A stretch of DNA of 64,000 nt. It comes from Boswellia sacra. Taxonomy: Eukaryota; Streptophyta; Magnoliopsida; Sapindales; Burseraceae. The notes under the pieces are model-generated. The model was not told the DNA's origin. It searched no databases and saw nothing but the letters and a program-made list of their open reading frames with translations. A program made the position numbers and the translations under genes. How positions within the stretch are numbered: position 1 is the stretch's first letter; each line of letters begins with the position of its first letter. The stretch spans positions 288,711-352,710 of the forward strand of contig SNVD02008873.1 of the NCBI GenBank assembly GCA_013180625.2, given 5' to 3'. This document shows positions 48,137-60,786 of the stretch, piece after piece.

Positions 48137-48467
48137 GATGCATTCTTTCAAAAAAAAAAAAGAAAAAAAAAGAAAAAAATGTATAAAATGAATGAATATC
48201 CCCTACCTAAGGTTGTTAGCCTTAACAAATACTAGAACCGATATGGCTTATTTCTAATAAGCCCCATAGTCATGTGTCAACTGAGCACAAAAGAAGGTTT
48301 GTGGATATCTTGACTGAAGGGTACATGAGTCATTAAAAAAAAAAATCAGTTGAGAGTTTGTTTATTTGGATAAAATCAAGGAGAGTGCAATAATGACCAC
48401 CTTGGATGTAAAATTCTATAAATCACTTCTAAATAATAACGCTTTAATTGCTAGGGACTAGCAATAA

Positions 48468-48482
48468 GCTAGTTGGGGGGTG
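48468..48482 (+). other. Polypurine tract of element A
   Basis: AGCTAGTTGGGGGGTG directly before the 3' LTR start TGATGAAC. The G-run next to the LTR is the presumed plus-strand primer, although the tract is not purely purine. Confidence 0.6.
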
Positions 48483-50011
48483 TGATGAACACTTAAATAT
48501 GCATGTTTAATAAGAGTTTAGTTCATCATATTGCATTAATAGTGTCATTAAATTCCTCAACTTAAGCATATTTGTAGCATTTGCATCTTTGGAATTAATT
48601 TCTCTTAATTTTGGTTTTGTTACAGGTTCGGTAAAATGGGCATAACTCTCTATTTATAGATCAGAATAGTGCAATTCTTAATGTTTTGGAAAGCTGATTC
48701 AATTGTCTACAAGATTGCATTTCACAAGCATCATCAAATTCGGGCTCTTAGTGGACCAAAATTGGGCTTGAAGTGAACCCATCTACAGTCTCGGCCCAGT
48801 CTGACCAGGCCTCAGTATTTGGACCGTATCTCTCAAAATACGTATCCAAATTGTGCAAATCAATATGTTCTAGAAAGCTGAGAGAAATATCTACAACTTT
48901 CATGAAGACATGTGATTAAAATTCACAACATTTCGATGTCAAAATTGATGGTCAAAGTCGGTGCCTAATGATCCCAATTGTCAAAGATATTTACAACTAA
49001 TATTTGACAATTATGCCCTTGTAATTTGACAAGTTTGCCCCTGGATGTATCTATAAATAGAGGTGCCTTGTGACCCATTAGGGCATCTTGGCCTTGGCTG
49101 GAACATTTTGGCTTTGGCTAGGATCTTGTATTGTGTTTTGTGTGTTTATGTTATTAATGAATTTCCTTTTTCTTGCATTTTATTTTCTTTCTATTATAAT
49201 GTTCTTCTAATTTCTCTTTTGCTAAGGTGAAAGGGTGAAACCCTTGATATGAGAATAAAGATTCTCTAACCCTTAATATGTGCTTAATAATCTTAATCTT
49301 ATAATGTTTATTCAATATGATTTATATTTAATTTCTTAATCAATCTTGACACCACTCGTAAAGTGGAGGTCTTGATCCATTGTCGACAATCCTTGGCACA
49401 TCAAATGCTTGGATCCTTTCTAGATGATGTATGGTTCTTCCTTACCGACACGAATCTAGTTAGGAACCTTGATTTGTTGTAGACATATGATGATTGGCAT
49501 ATTGGATGCTTGAACCCATTTACAAGAAGTGGTATAAATATTGGTAATGAAACAAATATAATTCATATAACTAAAATGGGCTAATTATCCTTATTCGAAA
49601 TATCAATGGCGGATCCCCTAACCTTAGCTCTCATTATTATTGTGTTAATTTCTCTTGTATTTTAATTATTCTATTGTTTATTAACTTTTTATTTTATTTA
49701 CTATGGTAGGTTCTACCACCTTATGAAATTGTTCTTTAATTTACTATGGTTGGTTATACCACTTATTTCCATGGATGGTTTTACCTCCTCTTGCTTTTTG
49801 TTTTATATTTGAATGGTCGGTAATACCACCTACCATCTTACATACTTGTTGATATTATCATGTCACCTCTTTGAATCATCCATATTACATTTGTTTAGCT
49901 TATAATTTGTAACGCTTAAATGCCCTTCCTCGTGGATCGACCCCGGTCTCACCGGGTTTTATTACTTCGACACTCCTATACTTGGGAGGCAATCCTTTTT
50001 TGGATGTGTCA
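48483..50011 (+). repeat. 3' LTR of gypsy element A (1529 bp)
   Basis: Same ends as the 5' LTR. Carries about 140 extra bp around 49660-49850 made of imperfect repeats of TTTACTATGGT(A/T)GGTT(C/A)TACCACC, each able to fold back (GGT..ACC). Elsewhere it differs from the 5' LTR by occasional single bases. Confidence 0.95.
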
Positions 50012-50234
50012 AGGATGATCAAGTATATAGATTAGGTTAGTGAGTGAGCGAGTGGATACTACTATAAAGAGTCCTAAGTTGAGTGTAAACATATGCAGCA
50101 TAGTGGATGGCAACTCTTATTGCCCGTGGATGTAGGCCGGTTGATAGTCGAACCACGTAAAACTTTCTATTTCGTTATTCTCAACTGTTTTAGTTACATC
50201 TGTGATAACTAAACATACACTGCGAAAACTAATA
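50012..50234 (+). mobile_element. Partial copia-like LTR, plus orientation
   Basis: Reverse-complement match to 34421-34645. Shared text includes GGTTAGTGAGTGAGC, GGATGTAGGCCGGTTGATAG versus the 34.5-kb copy, and the end CACTGCGAAAACTAATA. Only the last ~220 bp of the 910-bp LTR are present. The break coincides exactly with the right end of element A. Confidence 0.75.
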
Positions 50235-51667
50235 ATACTTAATTCAACGACTTAACTGGGAATGGAAGGTGAGATAAAACGAGATCTAGAGTTTGCTTAA
50301 ACAGAAGAAAACATTATGCAAATATTATAAAAGATATGCAATCATATTAAAAATTTATAGACTAGACATGATAGTTTTGCTGTTTTATATAGATTTAATT
50401 AGTGAAGAATGAAGATTCCTAATACTTCCGATTAAAAGGGTACATGTGGTATTAAAAATGGTGTGCAAAATAATAATTTAATTTTTAAATATAATTAATG
50501 GGTATATAAAAAAGTTGGGTGCTCGAAGTATTTTCATGGGTTCAAATAACCCCATTTAATAAGTAATTTCTTATCAAATTTCCAAAATTAAATAAAGAAA
50601 AAAAACCAATATTTTAGGAGGATTAGTTTTCCTAATCCTTCTTGGTTATGGTTTTGGTATTTAATGATTATTTTCTCAATATTTCAATAGGCTTTAATTA
50701 ATTTTGCTTTGAATGAGAATTATGTTTATATTTTTCATAGTTCTTTGTACTCATATTATATTACCATGAAACCAACGTATTGGAAGACGAATTAATGAAT
50801 TGTTAATAAACTGTTTTATTTTAACCTCTTTAATATATAGCAGTGATAATATATTTCAGTACCAAAATATTAAATTGATTCCCAAATTCTCTGGGAGGAG
50901 ACATTTCTGCTCGGTCCCCCCCGGTTACTATTAGCCCACATCGTAGTTGAACTGGTGCGTATCAAATTCATGGTCAGAAATTAAAGCTGGGGAATAATTT
51001 GGCATCAACTTGTCCTACCGATAAATGTATAATAAATGATGACAAAAAAATGAAGCTGCGAGCCAGTAAATTTATAGTTTCGCTGCATTGCTTGCCTTGA
51101 TAGTTGACAATATCACCCCTCAAGTCAAACGGGTCAAATTATGGTACTATTTACGTATCAGTACATCAATTTTTAATTTTGTGTAAAAATTATAAATAAA
51201 TATGTAAAAGTTGTAATTACAATTTTTATACACTTAGTTACAATTTTTTTAAATGAGTGTGTAAAAATTATAAATGAGTTTATAAAAGTTGTAAATAAGT
51301 GTATAAAAGTTGTAAATAAATATGTAAAAGTTGTAAATACAATACACATTCATTTACAACTTTTACATATTCATTTGCTACTTCTACATATATATTTACA
51401 ACTTTTACTCAATTTAAAAAAATACAACACCGGTATATCATATGTACCATAGCCACACCCCAAACCTAAGCTCATCCAAAAAATAAATTCAGGAGAAATT
51501 TATATTACCCATCCTTTCAACATACATATAACAAGGTGGAAAAATAACAAATAATAAAATGATGATGAGAAGGACAAAAAAAAATATTGTGATATGAAGT
51601 GTACTGTTGGTAGCTTTTGATAAGTGAATCGAACCCAGCTTGTTATAACAATCAAAAACAATCTCCA
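50235..51667. other. Downstream flank of the receptor kinase gene, with a MITE-like repeat
   Basis: No coding region. At about 51135-51470, repeated GTAAAAATTATAAAT / GTAAAAGTTGTAAAT units are bounded by TTATGGTACTA on the left and GTACCATAGCC on the right. This resembles the 246-bp MITE at 56083-56328 but is more diverged and has no clear target duplication. Confidence 0.55.
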
Positions 51668-54600
51668 TTACTGCATGTGAAATGTGCCTGGTTGTCTAGC
51701 TTGAGCAAGCATTTGAACAACTTCTCTCATGGTAGGCCGCTCTACACTGTGCTCTTGAACACATAATATTGCAACAAAGAAAACCTGCATCGCTTCAACT
51801 AATGGGATGTTACTTAGTCGTTGATCCAGGATCTTCACTACCCGTTCTTTGCTTGAATTTGTTTGTATTTTGGTCCACTGAACAATGTCTAGCCCCTCTT
51901 CTCCAAAATCAGCCACTGGCCTTCGCCCTGTTATCAGCTCTAACAACACCACTCCAAAGCTGTATACATCGCTCTTCTCATCAACTTTCAACGTGTAAGC
52001 ATACTCTGTGACAACGCATGCAAAAGTTTCTTAGTTGATGATATAAAAGGGCCTATTAGTCCTTTCATTGCCATGGCAGCTTCAGCAATTCGCAGAGTCA
52101 AGTAATTTCTCCAAGAAAAGATAATTTGCGCATTGGAAAGAAGAAAAGGAAGCTTTAAACTATCTATACATATATGCTTTGCGGGAATGGCCTTAATTTG
52201 GTTGTATATATTTACAGTACACACATGTATCTTTTTCTAGGGTTTAGAGCTCGGGATGGATCCAAATTAGCATTTCTGTGGAGAGGATGCTTTGCTTGTT
52301 ATACAAAGATAACTTGGCTGAGTTATAAAGTTTGCTAGTGATATTGTTTGAATGAAGATGGGTTTATGGTTTAGCAAAAGCAGTTGAATCAGTAAACACT
52401 TTTCTGAGTGGTAGGACCAAGGGAAAAAGTAAAAGCACAATTTTCGTTTGTGTTGGTCGAGCCTTTACTCACAATTCTTTCGACTGCACATTACATACTA
52501 CCTCATCGCTCTGCTTATTACTACTTTTTTTTGGTCCAAGAAAAGCAAAAATATATTCTTCAATTTTGGGACCTAGCAAGTAGTACAATATTTTATAAAT
52601 AAATATATTCTCTTTGTGATAAAAAGAGTGAATGAATGGATAACCTTAATTTGAAGTCAATGATTCATTTCAAAGTTCTCTTGGGAGACAGACTCATTTC
52701 ATGATCCAGTCAATTAAAGAGCTAAAGGGCTAAAGTGAAGTTGGTTAAGTTGATTGGTTTTGGAAATATTAATTTGTATGTTTCAAAGTGAAAGTACCTG
52801 GAGCAATGTAACCGTAAGAGCCCGCAATTGCAGACATGCACTCTGAAGTTCCAGTGTCTCGCAAGAACTTAGCGAGACCAAAATCTGCCACATGAGCCTC
52901 AAAATCGGAGTTGAGTAAAATGTTATTCGACTTGACATCCCGATGGATTATTAGTGGGGAACAGTCATGATGCAAGTAACACAGCCCTTTAGCAGCTTCG
53001 ATGCCTATTTTTAGCCTAGTATCCCACTGAAGATAACCCCCTCTCTTCCCATGCAAAACTTCACCTAAGCTTCCATTTGGCATGTACTCATAAACAAGCA
53101 AATTGGTCTCTACATTGGAGCAAAATGCCATCAATCTCACAATATTCCTGTGTCTGATTCTACCCAATGTCTGGATTTCTGCAGATAGGCCGTTGTCGTG
53201 AGAAGAACCTTTTGTTATGCCTAACAATTTCTTTACAGCTACTTGTTCTCCATTCGGCATAACTCCTCTGTACACAACTCCAGCTCCACCTCTCCCTATT
53301 ACATTGTTATCCTTGACACATTCCAGGATGTCTTCACTTCCAAATTCCAGCTTCTGGAAGGCTTTGAGCTTCCATGAATTTGAACTTCTTCTTACCTTAC
53401 GAGTTTTTATGATTGCTAAAACAGCAAACACTAAAGAACATACCAAAAGCCCCAAGGCGAAAAGAAGCTTATATTTTCCAGGAACATGAGACTTGCTTCT
53501 TCCACTTTGGCTGTTTAATTCTAAAGGGGAAGTTGTTGAATAGTTGCATGGATTCAAGTAAGATCCACAGAGCTGAGGATTACCAACAAAGGATGTGGAG
53601 TTGAAGAATGAATACTGTCCAAATTCAGGTATCATACCAGAGAAGTTGTTGTGGGAGAAATCAACCGAGGTTAGGCTCTTCATGTATCCAATTTCCTTGG
53701 GAAGACTTCCATTCAAGTGGTTGCTAGATACATTGAGATAATTCAATATGTGAATTTGAGTAATTTGAACTGGGATTGGACCAGAGAGTCGGTTTTGGCT
53801 CAGGTCTAAGAAAGTCAGCAACAGACAATAACCTATCTCAGGAGGGATGAGGGCCGAGAAGTTATTTCTACTCATATCCAAATGCAGCACATTTCTCAAC
53901 TGACCTATTTGAGATGGAATTTCTCCACTCAATTTGTTTCCACCAAGTCGTAAAATCTGCAAGCTAGAGAAATTTGCAATCGAAGTTGGAAGGGAGCCTG
54001 TTAAACGATTGTTTGAAAGATTCAATCCGCTGAGTTTAGAAGGAAGCTTGCCTGTTCCATGATCTGGAATTTTTCCACTAAGATAATTGCTCTGAAGCTC
54101 TATGAGTGATAGCTGTGGCAAGTAAAGTAAGCCATTTGGAATGGATCCAGTCAAATAGTTTTGGCACATCCGAATCTTGACTAGAGTCTCACACTGACCA
54201 AGATCCTCAGGTAGAGGACCGAACAAGAAATTGTTGAACAAAATCAAAGTCGTCAGCTTCCTCCCAAAACAAAGTGATTTAGGGACTAATCCAGTGAGCT
54301 TATTAGTTGAGAGATCAACTACTTTTAACCTACCGTTTTGCCCAAGCTTGGAAGGAATAGCCCCTGTGAAATTATTCTGCCAAAGCTGTAACACTTCCAA
54401 ACTACTTAGCTCTGCTACGAAACGAGGAATCTCCCCGTGAAACCTGTTGCCAAATAGTTGCAAGAGGGTGAGCCCACGAAGACCTGACAACTCAAGTGGG
54501 ATATCTCCAGTAAAACTATTTTTTGAAAGATCAAGAGTTTTCAAGCTACTTAAATTGCCCATTTGTGGAGGAATTGAACCGCTGAGCTCGTTTAGTTGCA

Positions 54601-55429
54601 AAAAGAGAGTGTCTAACTTGTTTAGATTACTCAGCTCTGGAGGTAATGGACCTTTCAAGCTACAATTGGCGAGGTCTAAGTGGACAAGATTGATGAGCTT
54701 ACCAAGCTCGGGTGGGATTCCACCATCAAAAGCATTGTAATATCCCAAATAAAGCTCCTCAAGACTAGTAAGGTTACCGAGCTCAGCAGGTATGATACCA
54801 ACCAAATTGTTTCCTCCAAGATGGAGATACATAAGCTGCTTGAGACCTCCGTAGCTCCGAGGAATTTTACCAGTGAAGTAGTTGCCACCTAAATGTAAGT
54901 GCTGCAGCTTGGGAAGTTGACTCACACCTAGCGGCATTGGACCGCTGAATTCGTTGTTGTAGGCATCTAGCACTAGAAGCTCTTTCAACTGAGAGAATTC
55001 CCAGTTCAGTTCTCCACTGAATATGTTGTTGGATATGTTCAAGAGCTGAAGGCCTTTTAGGTTGTGAATTCCTTCGGGAAACTCACCTGAGAAACTGTTA
55101 TCAGAAACTGAAAGGTACACAAGGCTTCCAAGTTGAGTGATCACAGGGGAGAGAGAGCCAGAGATGTTGAAACTGGATATGTCAAGAGAAACAACTGACA
55201 TATTCATGTTATCGCATTGGATGCCTGGCCAAGAACAAAGGAAGCGGTGGTTGGTTTCGTTCCAGATATTCAGAGAAGAATCAAAGGACTCAAATCCTTG
55301 TTTAAGGGAAACAAGAATTGAAGCTTGGGTCTCGAGGTAAGCATGTGAATGACAACAAGTACTGATAATCAACAGGAAAAAAGGTAAAGCAAGGATATTC
55401 AAGGTAACTCTCACGTTAGAATCAGCCAT
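51668..55429 (-). CDS. BAM3-like: LRR receptor-like serine/threonine kinase, BAM3-like
   Basis: Two exons: 55429-52798 (ATG at 55429) and 52005-51668 (stop TAA 51670-51668), joined at CCAG|GTACTT ... CACAG|AGTATG, giving 989 codons (Arabidopsis BAM3 is about the same length). Layout: signal peptide (1-30), LRR N-cap with '[10 protein letters not shown]', about 20 leucine-rich repeats to residue ~610, paired Cys cap 'LCGSYLNPC', transmembrane helix about 655-675, kinase from about 705. Glycine loop '[11 protein letters not shown]' (712-722), Lys 733 in 'VAVKK', catalytic 'HRDVKSNN' (Asp 831), 'DFGLAK' (Asp 849), APE split by the intron and '[18 protein letters not shown]' in exon 2. All key residues are present, so it is an RD-type active kinase. 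BAM receptors perceive CLE peptides at the plasma membrane in meristem and phloem development. The single conserved intron is the family position. No defect seen. Confidence 0.96.
52006..52797 (-). other. Single intron of the BAM3-like gene (792 bp)
   Basis: Begins GTACTTTCAC and ends GTTGTCACAG on the minus strand, within the APE motif of the kinase. No nested gene or element recognised. Long for this family's intron, which is usually short. Confidence 0.85.
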
Positions 55430-55852
55430 TTGAAGGAAATTAGTAGGTTGTTTTTTCTAGCTAGCACTGGCTTAGCAGAGAACCACCATCGATCCTTACT
55501 CTTTTATTCAGCCATAAGAAAAAGAGAGAGAGATTGCAGAAATATTGAATCTAAAGGTAAAGGCTAGGTTCCACATTAACAGCATCCAAGGTCATCTTTA
55601 ATTTCTTTCTCTTTAATCGCCTGAGTATATTTTGGTTTCGTACATATCTTTTGCTTTATAAAAAGAAAAGCAAAAGCCAGCAATGTTTGGTGAAGCGGTG
55701 GTGTGGTGTGTAATAAATTAACCATATTTGATCCTACCAATATTTAGAATCTCCCGTTACTTTTACTTTTTCAAGTCAATCTAAGGTTACTTTTCCTTTT
55801 TTATTACTTTCTACTGATTATTAATGGATCCTGATCACTAACAGAAAGAAAT

Positions 55853-55914
<62 letters not shown>

Positions 55915-56082
55915 TAATCATCAACAGTAGTACTTAATGAGAAGGAACCTGCATGATTCATTCGTACGAATGTTTGAAGAACTGTTATCTATCACTCACC
56001 GTATACGTGTTAACGTCTGGGTATCGAGCACATCATATGACGATGCACTCTTTCAAAGACAGGGAATTAATGAGTAAGCTGA
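55430..56082. other. Upstream region of the BAM3-like gene
   Basis: Contains a CT/GA-rich stretch (GAAAAAGAGAGAGAGA near 55520) in the probable 5' UTR/promoter and an (AT)n microsatellite at 55861-55906. No TATA box stands out with confidence. Confidence 0.5.
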
Positions 56083-56328
56083 GAGTTTTGCTACGGTACC
56101 GTTACTGTTTATTTGTGTAAAAATCGTAAACACGTTTTAAAAATCGTAAACGAATGAATAAAAATTGTATATAAAAAAATATAAAAAAATCATAAATAAA
56201 AAATATATAAAAATCGTAAATACGATTTTTTTTAATTAAATTACGATTTTTATACATGTATTTATATTTTTTATTTTGTTATAGTAAAGTTACTGTACTG
56301 TTACAGCAATAGTACCATAACAAAACTC
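56083..56328. mobile_element. 246-bp MITE with 9-bp target duplication (Mutator-type)
   Basis: Left end GAGTTTTGCTACGGTACCG. Right end, read on the other strand, GAGTTTTGTTATGGTACTA. Flanked by a perfect 9-bp duplication, GTAAGCTGA (56074-56082 and 56329-56337). The core is AAATCGTAAA-type repeats. Nine-bp duplications are typical of Mutator-like elements. No coding capacity. Related, more decayed copies lie near 15846 and 51135. Confidence 0.88.
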
Positions 56329-56337
56329 GTAAGCTGA

Positions 56338-57847
56338 TCATGAAATGAAAACTTCCAGGCTTGACAATGAGCTAGTCTGCTTCGGGTTGCTATTGCCGTG
56401 AAAACAGGCAAATTCTACTCTGTTGTAAAAGATCAGTTTAAAGAAAAACAAAAATGTATTTGATTAATCAACTTTTAAAAACTATATTACTTTTTAGAAA
56501 TAGGTTATAAGTGTTTTAGATTGTTGTTACTGTAGATTTTATTTTATACAAATGACCAAAATAGATGTGTATTACTCCTTTATAATATTTAACTACTAAA
56601 TTTATAATCAATTTTTTAAACTATTTATAAAAAATTCCATATAAATTTATTCTTGATAAATATAAATAATTTATAATATTTCATAAGTATTAATAATTTT
56701 TTAATTTACTTAAAATTTATGAATGTGCGACTTACATCAAAATATAAATTTAATTTCTAATTTATATCACAATCAAATTAATTTAAAAATAAGTCATTAA
56801 TACAAAAAATCCATTTATTTGTTTATAATATAATTTAAAATTTTAAAAAAATCATAAAAATACATATTAAATGAATATATTTTATATTTTTGTTAATTAT
56901 TAATTTTTTTTAATTTTTTTAATATTTTTAATTTAAATTATATATATTTAATTTTAAGTAATTAAAATTATTTTTGAAAATTGAAAAAATAAAAAAATTG
57001 AAAAAAAGAAAAACAAATGTCGTAGGCTCACTAAACTGTCGCTGCCGTTTGTCGTCGACCACCATCATTGGGCGCGTTCGGTGACACTACACGTGTCAAA
57101 TTGATCGACTCTATCCAATCTATCCGAATGTGGAAGAATTTCAGGCATCAAATAAGTGTTTTCATCATAGAAGGTAGTGGAAGCTTGATATCCGGAATCT
57201 TCGTCGTGTTTTGTCGTAAAACGTCAAAGTTACTGCTCTCGATTCCTTCTCCGCTGCATAGATTGTGTTCCGGCGGACGATCTAATGTCGGAGGTGTCAT
57301 GGACACACTCCAATAACATTTTTCGACGACAACGATGGCACCGATCCGGCGGCTACTCCTATGCATATCCAACCAGTTTCTAGTTTTTTTCCAAAAAAAT
57401 TATTTCATAAAAATAAAAACTAAAAAATTAATTTACTTTAAATATAAGTATAAAATTAATAAAAAATTTCATAAAGATGGGTGATTTTATATTTTTGCTT
57501 TTTGTTGAGAGCAATTTTGATATTTCAATTTCTAGAAACATAATCTAATTTTCAGAAACAAGTGGCCACGTGCTTTTAGACTCCTTTAAAACTAATTTTG
57601 TCTGTAGCAAACTTTTTTTAAAGCAATTGAGAAGCAATCCCAAACGCCCCTTAGTTACTGTTGCTACAGAAAAAAAACAATATTTTTTACAATAACAGCA
57701 ACCCCAAACTGCTCTAATGACAAACCTAATGACAAACATACTTACCTGATTTCATATACTAATTTGTCAATAGTCATAAATGCTTTTTTTCTCTTTCTTC
57801 TTCTTTTTTATTTAATTTTATAAAACTATACCTTCTCGAATACTGTG
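56338..57847. other. AT-rich intergenic stretch
   Basis: Extremely AT-rich at 56460-57000. A GC-richer island at 57020-57370 contains TCGTCG and GTCGTCGACCACC and short frames with no recognised motif. The text CCCAAACGCCCCTTAG near 57640 looks like a hAT-type MITE end, but no partner was identified. Confidence 0.45.
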
Positions 57848-59260
57848 TGATAAATGTCTATTTATATATCATTTTCATATCAATTCGTCCATGTTTCTTA
57901 GCTATATTCCTTGGTATTTTTATGTTTTTGTGTGGTTTTGATGTTTGTAGGAGTTTTGGAGCAACTTGCACAAAAATGGAGTAAAACCCTTCATTTTCAC
58001 CTCTGCTAGTCAACCATCTTCTCGGATTTAATTGTATTGATATACAATGAACCCGATGACATATCATATACCGTTGAAAAGCTCTCGAAGTCTACTTTTT
58101 GGAGAAATTTACGGTTTATGAATCCATTCAGTGTACCGAAAGTTGTAATCAAAACAGTGTGAGAAGTGTAGAAATGTAATTCCACACATCACTGTAGCAT
58201 GTATAATACGGGACATTGTAGCACGTTACTGTAGCAGAGTATTTAAACACATTTTAGGGTTTTATTTTGATAACTTGAGGAGGGGAGAACGTGGTGGAGG
58301 CTACAGCTCTGGAATTCTTTCATCTCTTGGAGTTCTTGAAGGAGAAAGGAAGCTTGGAAAGAGGAAGAACTACAATCCAAAGAGAATTACATCAAATTTG
58401 CTAAGTTTTTCCCTTCCCTTTCATTTTCTGGAATGTCTCCATGTTGTATTGTATTTACCACGTTCTTAAACATGTGTAACTGAATCTGAATTGGTTGAGG
58501 GTGATTTCAAAGCCCCTGATATGGTTTTTGTAAGTTGATTGTGTAAGGAATTGTTATCCAATTCTCTAATTGAAGTTGCTTGTATTCTCCCATATTTAAT
58601 GCTTATGATTGCTTGCTGATTGTATTTGAGTGGCCAACTGAATATAATCTGGATATTGTCTATTGCTAGACTAGAAATCTTGATCCGTAATTGTCTTGAA
58701 TTTCTAATCATTAGTAGCAAAATTGTGATCAGAGATTACAATTGGAGAATATAACCTAAGTTAAATAATCCGAGCTTGTGTGTTTATTGCTTAGATCAAC
58801 CTATCTTTCTTATCATAATGCATCCATTGAATTAAACTCAGAGAGCTTGTTCTAGGTTGTTTAATGGATAGAGATTAAATAAAGAGCTTGTTTTATTTAA
58901 CAACAAAGTAAGGAAAGATTGGGGTAATAGAGCTTGTTATTATCTACGGTTGATAACTTCAATGCTGTAATTAGATGACAATTCTACAATTAATTCGCAA
59001 ATCCATATCTTGTGGTAGAGAAGGATCCCTTAACCAGCTTTCTCCCATTGATTTTTCATTCAAATTTACTTTCTGTTTTGTTATTCTTTACTTGCATTCT
59101 TATTTCATTTAGTAAAGCATTCAACAAAAATCCCCCCCTGTTTAGTTTAGTGTTGCTGGAAATAACAAATTCAATTAGAATCAATCCTCGTGGGAACGAT
59201 ATCTTACTTATCACTTTATTACTTGTGCGACTAGTATACTTGCTAGTTTCGAACGCATCA
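57848..59260 (+). repeat. 5' LTR of gypsy element B (about 1.41 kb)
   Basis: Right end is fixed by the PBS: ...TTCGAACGCATCA then AGTTTTTGGCGCC. The left end is placed at TGATAAATGTCTATTTAT by analogy with the TGATGAAC start of element A. No second copy is in the window to confirm it, so the left edge could be a few bases off. A TATA-like TATTTAAA lies at 58240-58247. Confidence 0.7.
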
Positions 59261-59266
59261 AGTTTT

Positions 59267-59284
59267 TGGCGCCGTTGCCGGGGA
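59267..59284 (+). other. Primer-binding site (tRNA-Asp type), element B
   Basis: TGGCGCCGTTGCCGGGGA, the same 18-mer and the same 6-nt offset from the LTR as in element A. Confidence 0.88.
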
Positions 59285-59365
59285 TTGATTTTCTAATCAA
59301 TTTGTTATTCTGTTTTTACTATGATTCTTGATTGTTATTTCCCGATTGTTTGTGTTTAGGCTTTT

Positions 59366-60786
59366 ATGTCTGAGGGAGAAGCGGATCAACGACTTAAGAG
59401 AATTAAGGAGTTTCTTCAATCCTCGAATTTAAGGCTAAATCGGTCAATTTCAACTCCACCTCCAGAATTTGACCTTGCACGACATACTTCCCTCCCATCT
59501 TCTTGTAGTTCAATCAAATCTGAATCAGAAGCAATGGCGATGGAAAACGATCAGACTCTTAAGGAGTTAGCGGCTCCAATTATTGATCAACAACCGCTAT
59601 GCATAAGCACCAATTTTGAGATAGATTTTGAACTTAAATCTGGACTGATTCATCTCTTGCCTACATTTCATGGTTTTGCAGGAGAGGATCCGAACAAACA
59701 CCTCAAAGAATTTCATGTGGTATGTTCAAGTATGAAGCCAACTGGCGTTTCTGAAGAGCAAATTAAATTGAGAGCTTTCCCATTCTCATTAGCAGATTCG
59801 GCAAAAGATTGGCTATACTATCTACCACCAGGTACCATTACCACTTGGAATGAGATGAGTAAACTCTTTTTGGAGAAATACTTTCCAGCCTCGAAAGTTA
59901 CAAATATTAGAAAAGATATTAGTGGCATTCGACAACACAATGGAGAATCACTTCATGAATATTGGGAGAGATTTAAAAGGTTATGTGCTAGCTGTCCAAA
60001 CCATCAAATTAGTGATGGACTCCTAATTCAATATTTCTATGAGGGTCTCTTACCAATGGAAAGGAGTATCATTGATGCTGCTAGTGGTGGAGCACTAGTT
60101 AATAAAACACCGAATGTTGCAAGACTTTTGATTAGTGACATGGCAGCAACTCCCAACAATTCAGCTCCAATTTGAGCCACAACTACCAAAAAGAGTAAAT
60201 GAGGTAAGTACCAAACATTGAACAACAACTTTCTGAGCTTACCTCTCTTGTAAAAAAAATGGCTGTAGGACATATGCATCAATCTTATGTATGTGGAGTA
60301 TATTCTACCACGGAGCATCCAACCGACATGTGTCTAACTTTGCAAGAAGGAGATACGGAACAAGCCAACGCCATGGGTGGATTTCTAGGACAACCAAGCC
60401 AAAGTTATAGTAATCATCAACCAATCACTCCAAATGCCATACCAAATCAGCCACCAGGTTTCAATCAATCAAGAGTGCAGCAATCATTTCAAATGGAACC
60501 ACAACCAGCACCACAACTAGCTCCACAAAACTCAGGTATGGATCTCCAGGACATTGTTAAAGTACTTACTACTAACACAATGCAATTTCAGCAGGAAACT
60601 AGGGCAAGTATCCAAAACCTGGAAAATCAAATGGGACAATTGGCTACTAACATGAGCAAATTCGAGAGCAAGAGCTTAGAAAAATTACCTTCTCAGACAG
60701 TGATCAATCCAAGAGAGAATGCTAGTGCAATCAACTTTGAGAAGTGGAAAGCAATTACAAGTTCCACAAAAAAGGTCACAAACTGA
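59366..60786 (+). pseudogene. gag of gypsy element B (frameshifted)
   Basis: First frame 59366-60175 starts 'MSEGEADQRLKRIKEFLQ' and includes the Retrotrans_gag core: 'AFPFSLADSAKDWLYYLPPG', 'WNEMSKLFLEKYFPASK', 'GESLHEYWERFKRLCASCPN'. A stop at 60173-60175 and a frame change lead to 60259-60786. There the zinc knuckle reads 'CGVYSTTEHPTDMC', with Tyr where the second Cys should be, so the knuckle is defective. A Gln/Pro-rich tail and a coiled coil ('IQNLENQMGQLATNMSK') follow. The capsid core shares roughly a third of its residues with the gag of element A by eye. Expected role: particle assembly and RNA packaging. Confidence 0.88.

Larger units (their letters stand above)
42406..50011 (+). 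mobile_element. Gypsy element A: non-autonomous Ty3/gypsy retrotransposon carrying a LOG-like gene
   Basis: Order: 5' LTR (42406-43795), tRNA-Asp-type PBS (43802), gag (44031-45931, one frameshift), conserved RNA block (46110-46255), LOG-like gene (46501-47059), duplicated 95-bp blocks, polypurine tract, 3' LTR (48483-50011). No protease, reverse transcriptase, RNase H or integrase is present, so it depended on a helper. Flanking 5-mers differ (ATGGC on the left, AGGAT on the right). No target duplication exists, and the right flank is the middle of an unrelated LTR. This points to inter-element recombination or a rearranged end. PBS, gag type and layout suggest the Athila/Tat side of Ty3/gypsy. 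Confidence 0.92.

Noticed and set aside
52006..52797. Small frames within the BAM3-like intron
   Set aside because: Bounded by matched GT-AG sites inside the kinase APE motif; no independent gene evidence.
54231..54892. Plus-strand frames opposite the LRR domain
   Set aside because: Antisense shadows of the leucine-rich-repeat coding sequence.
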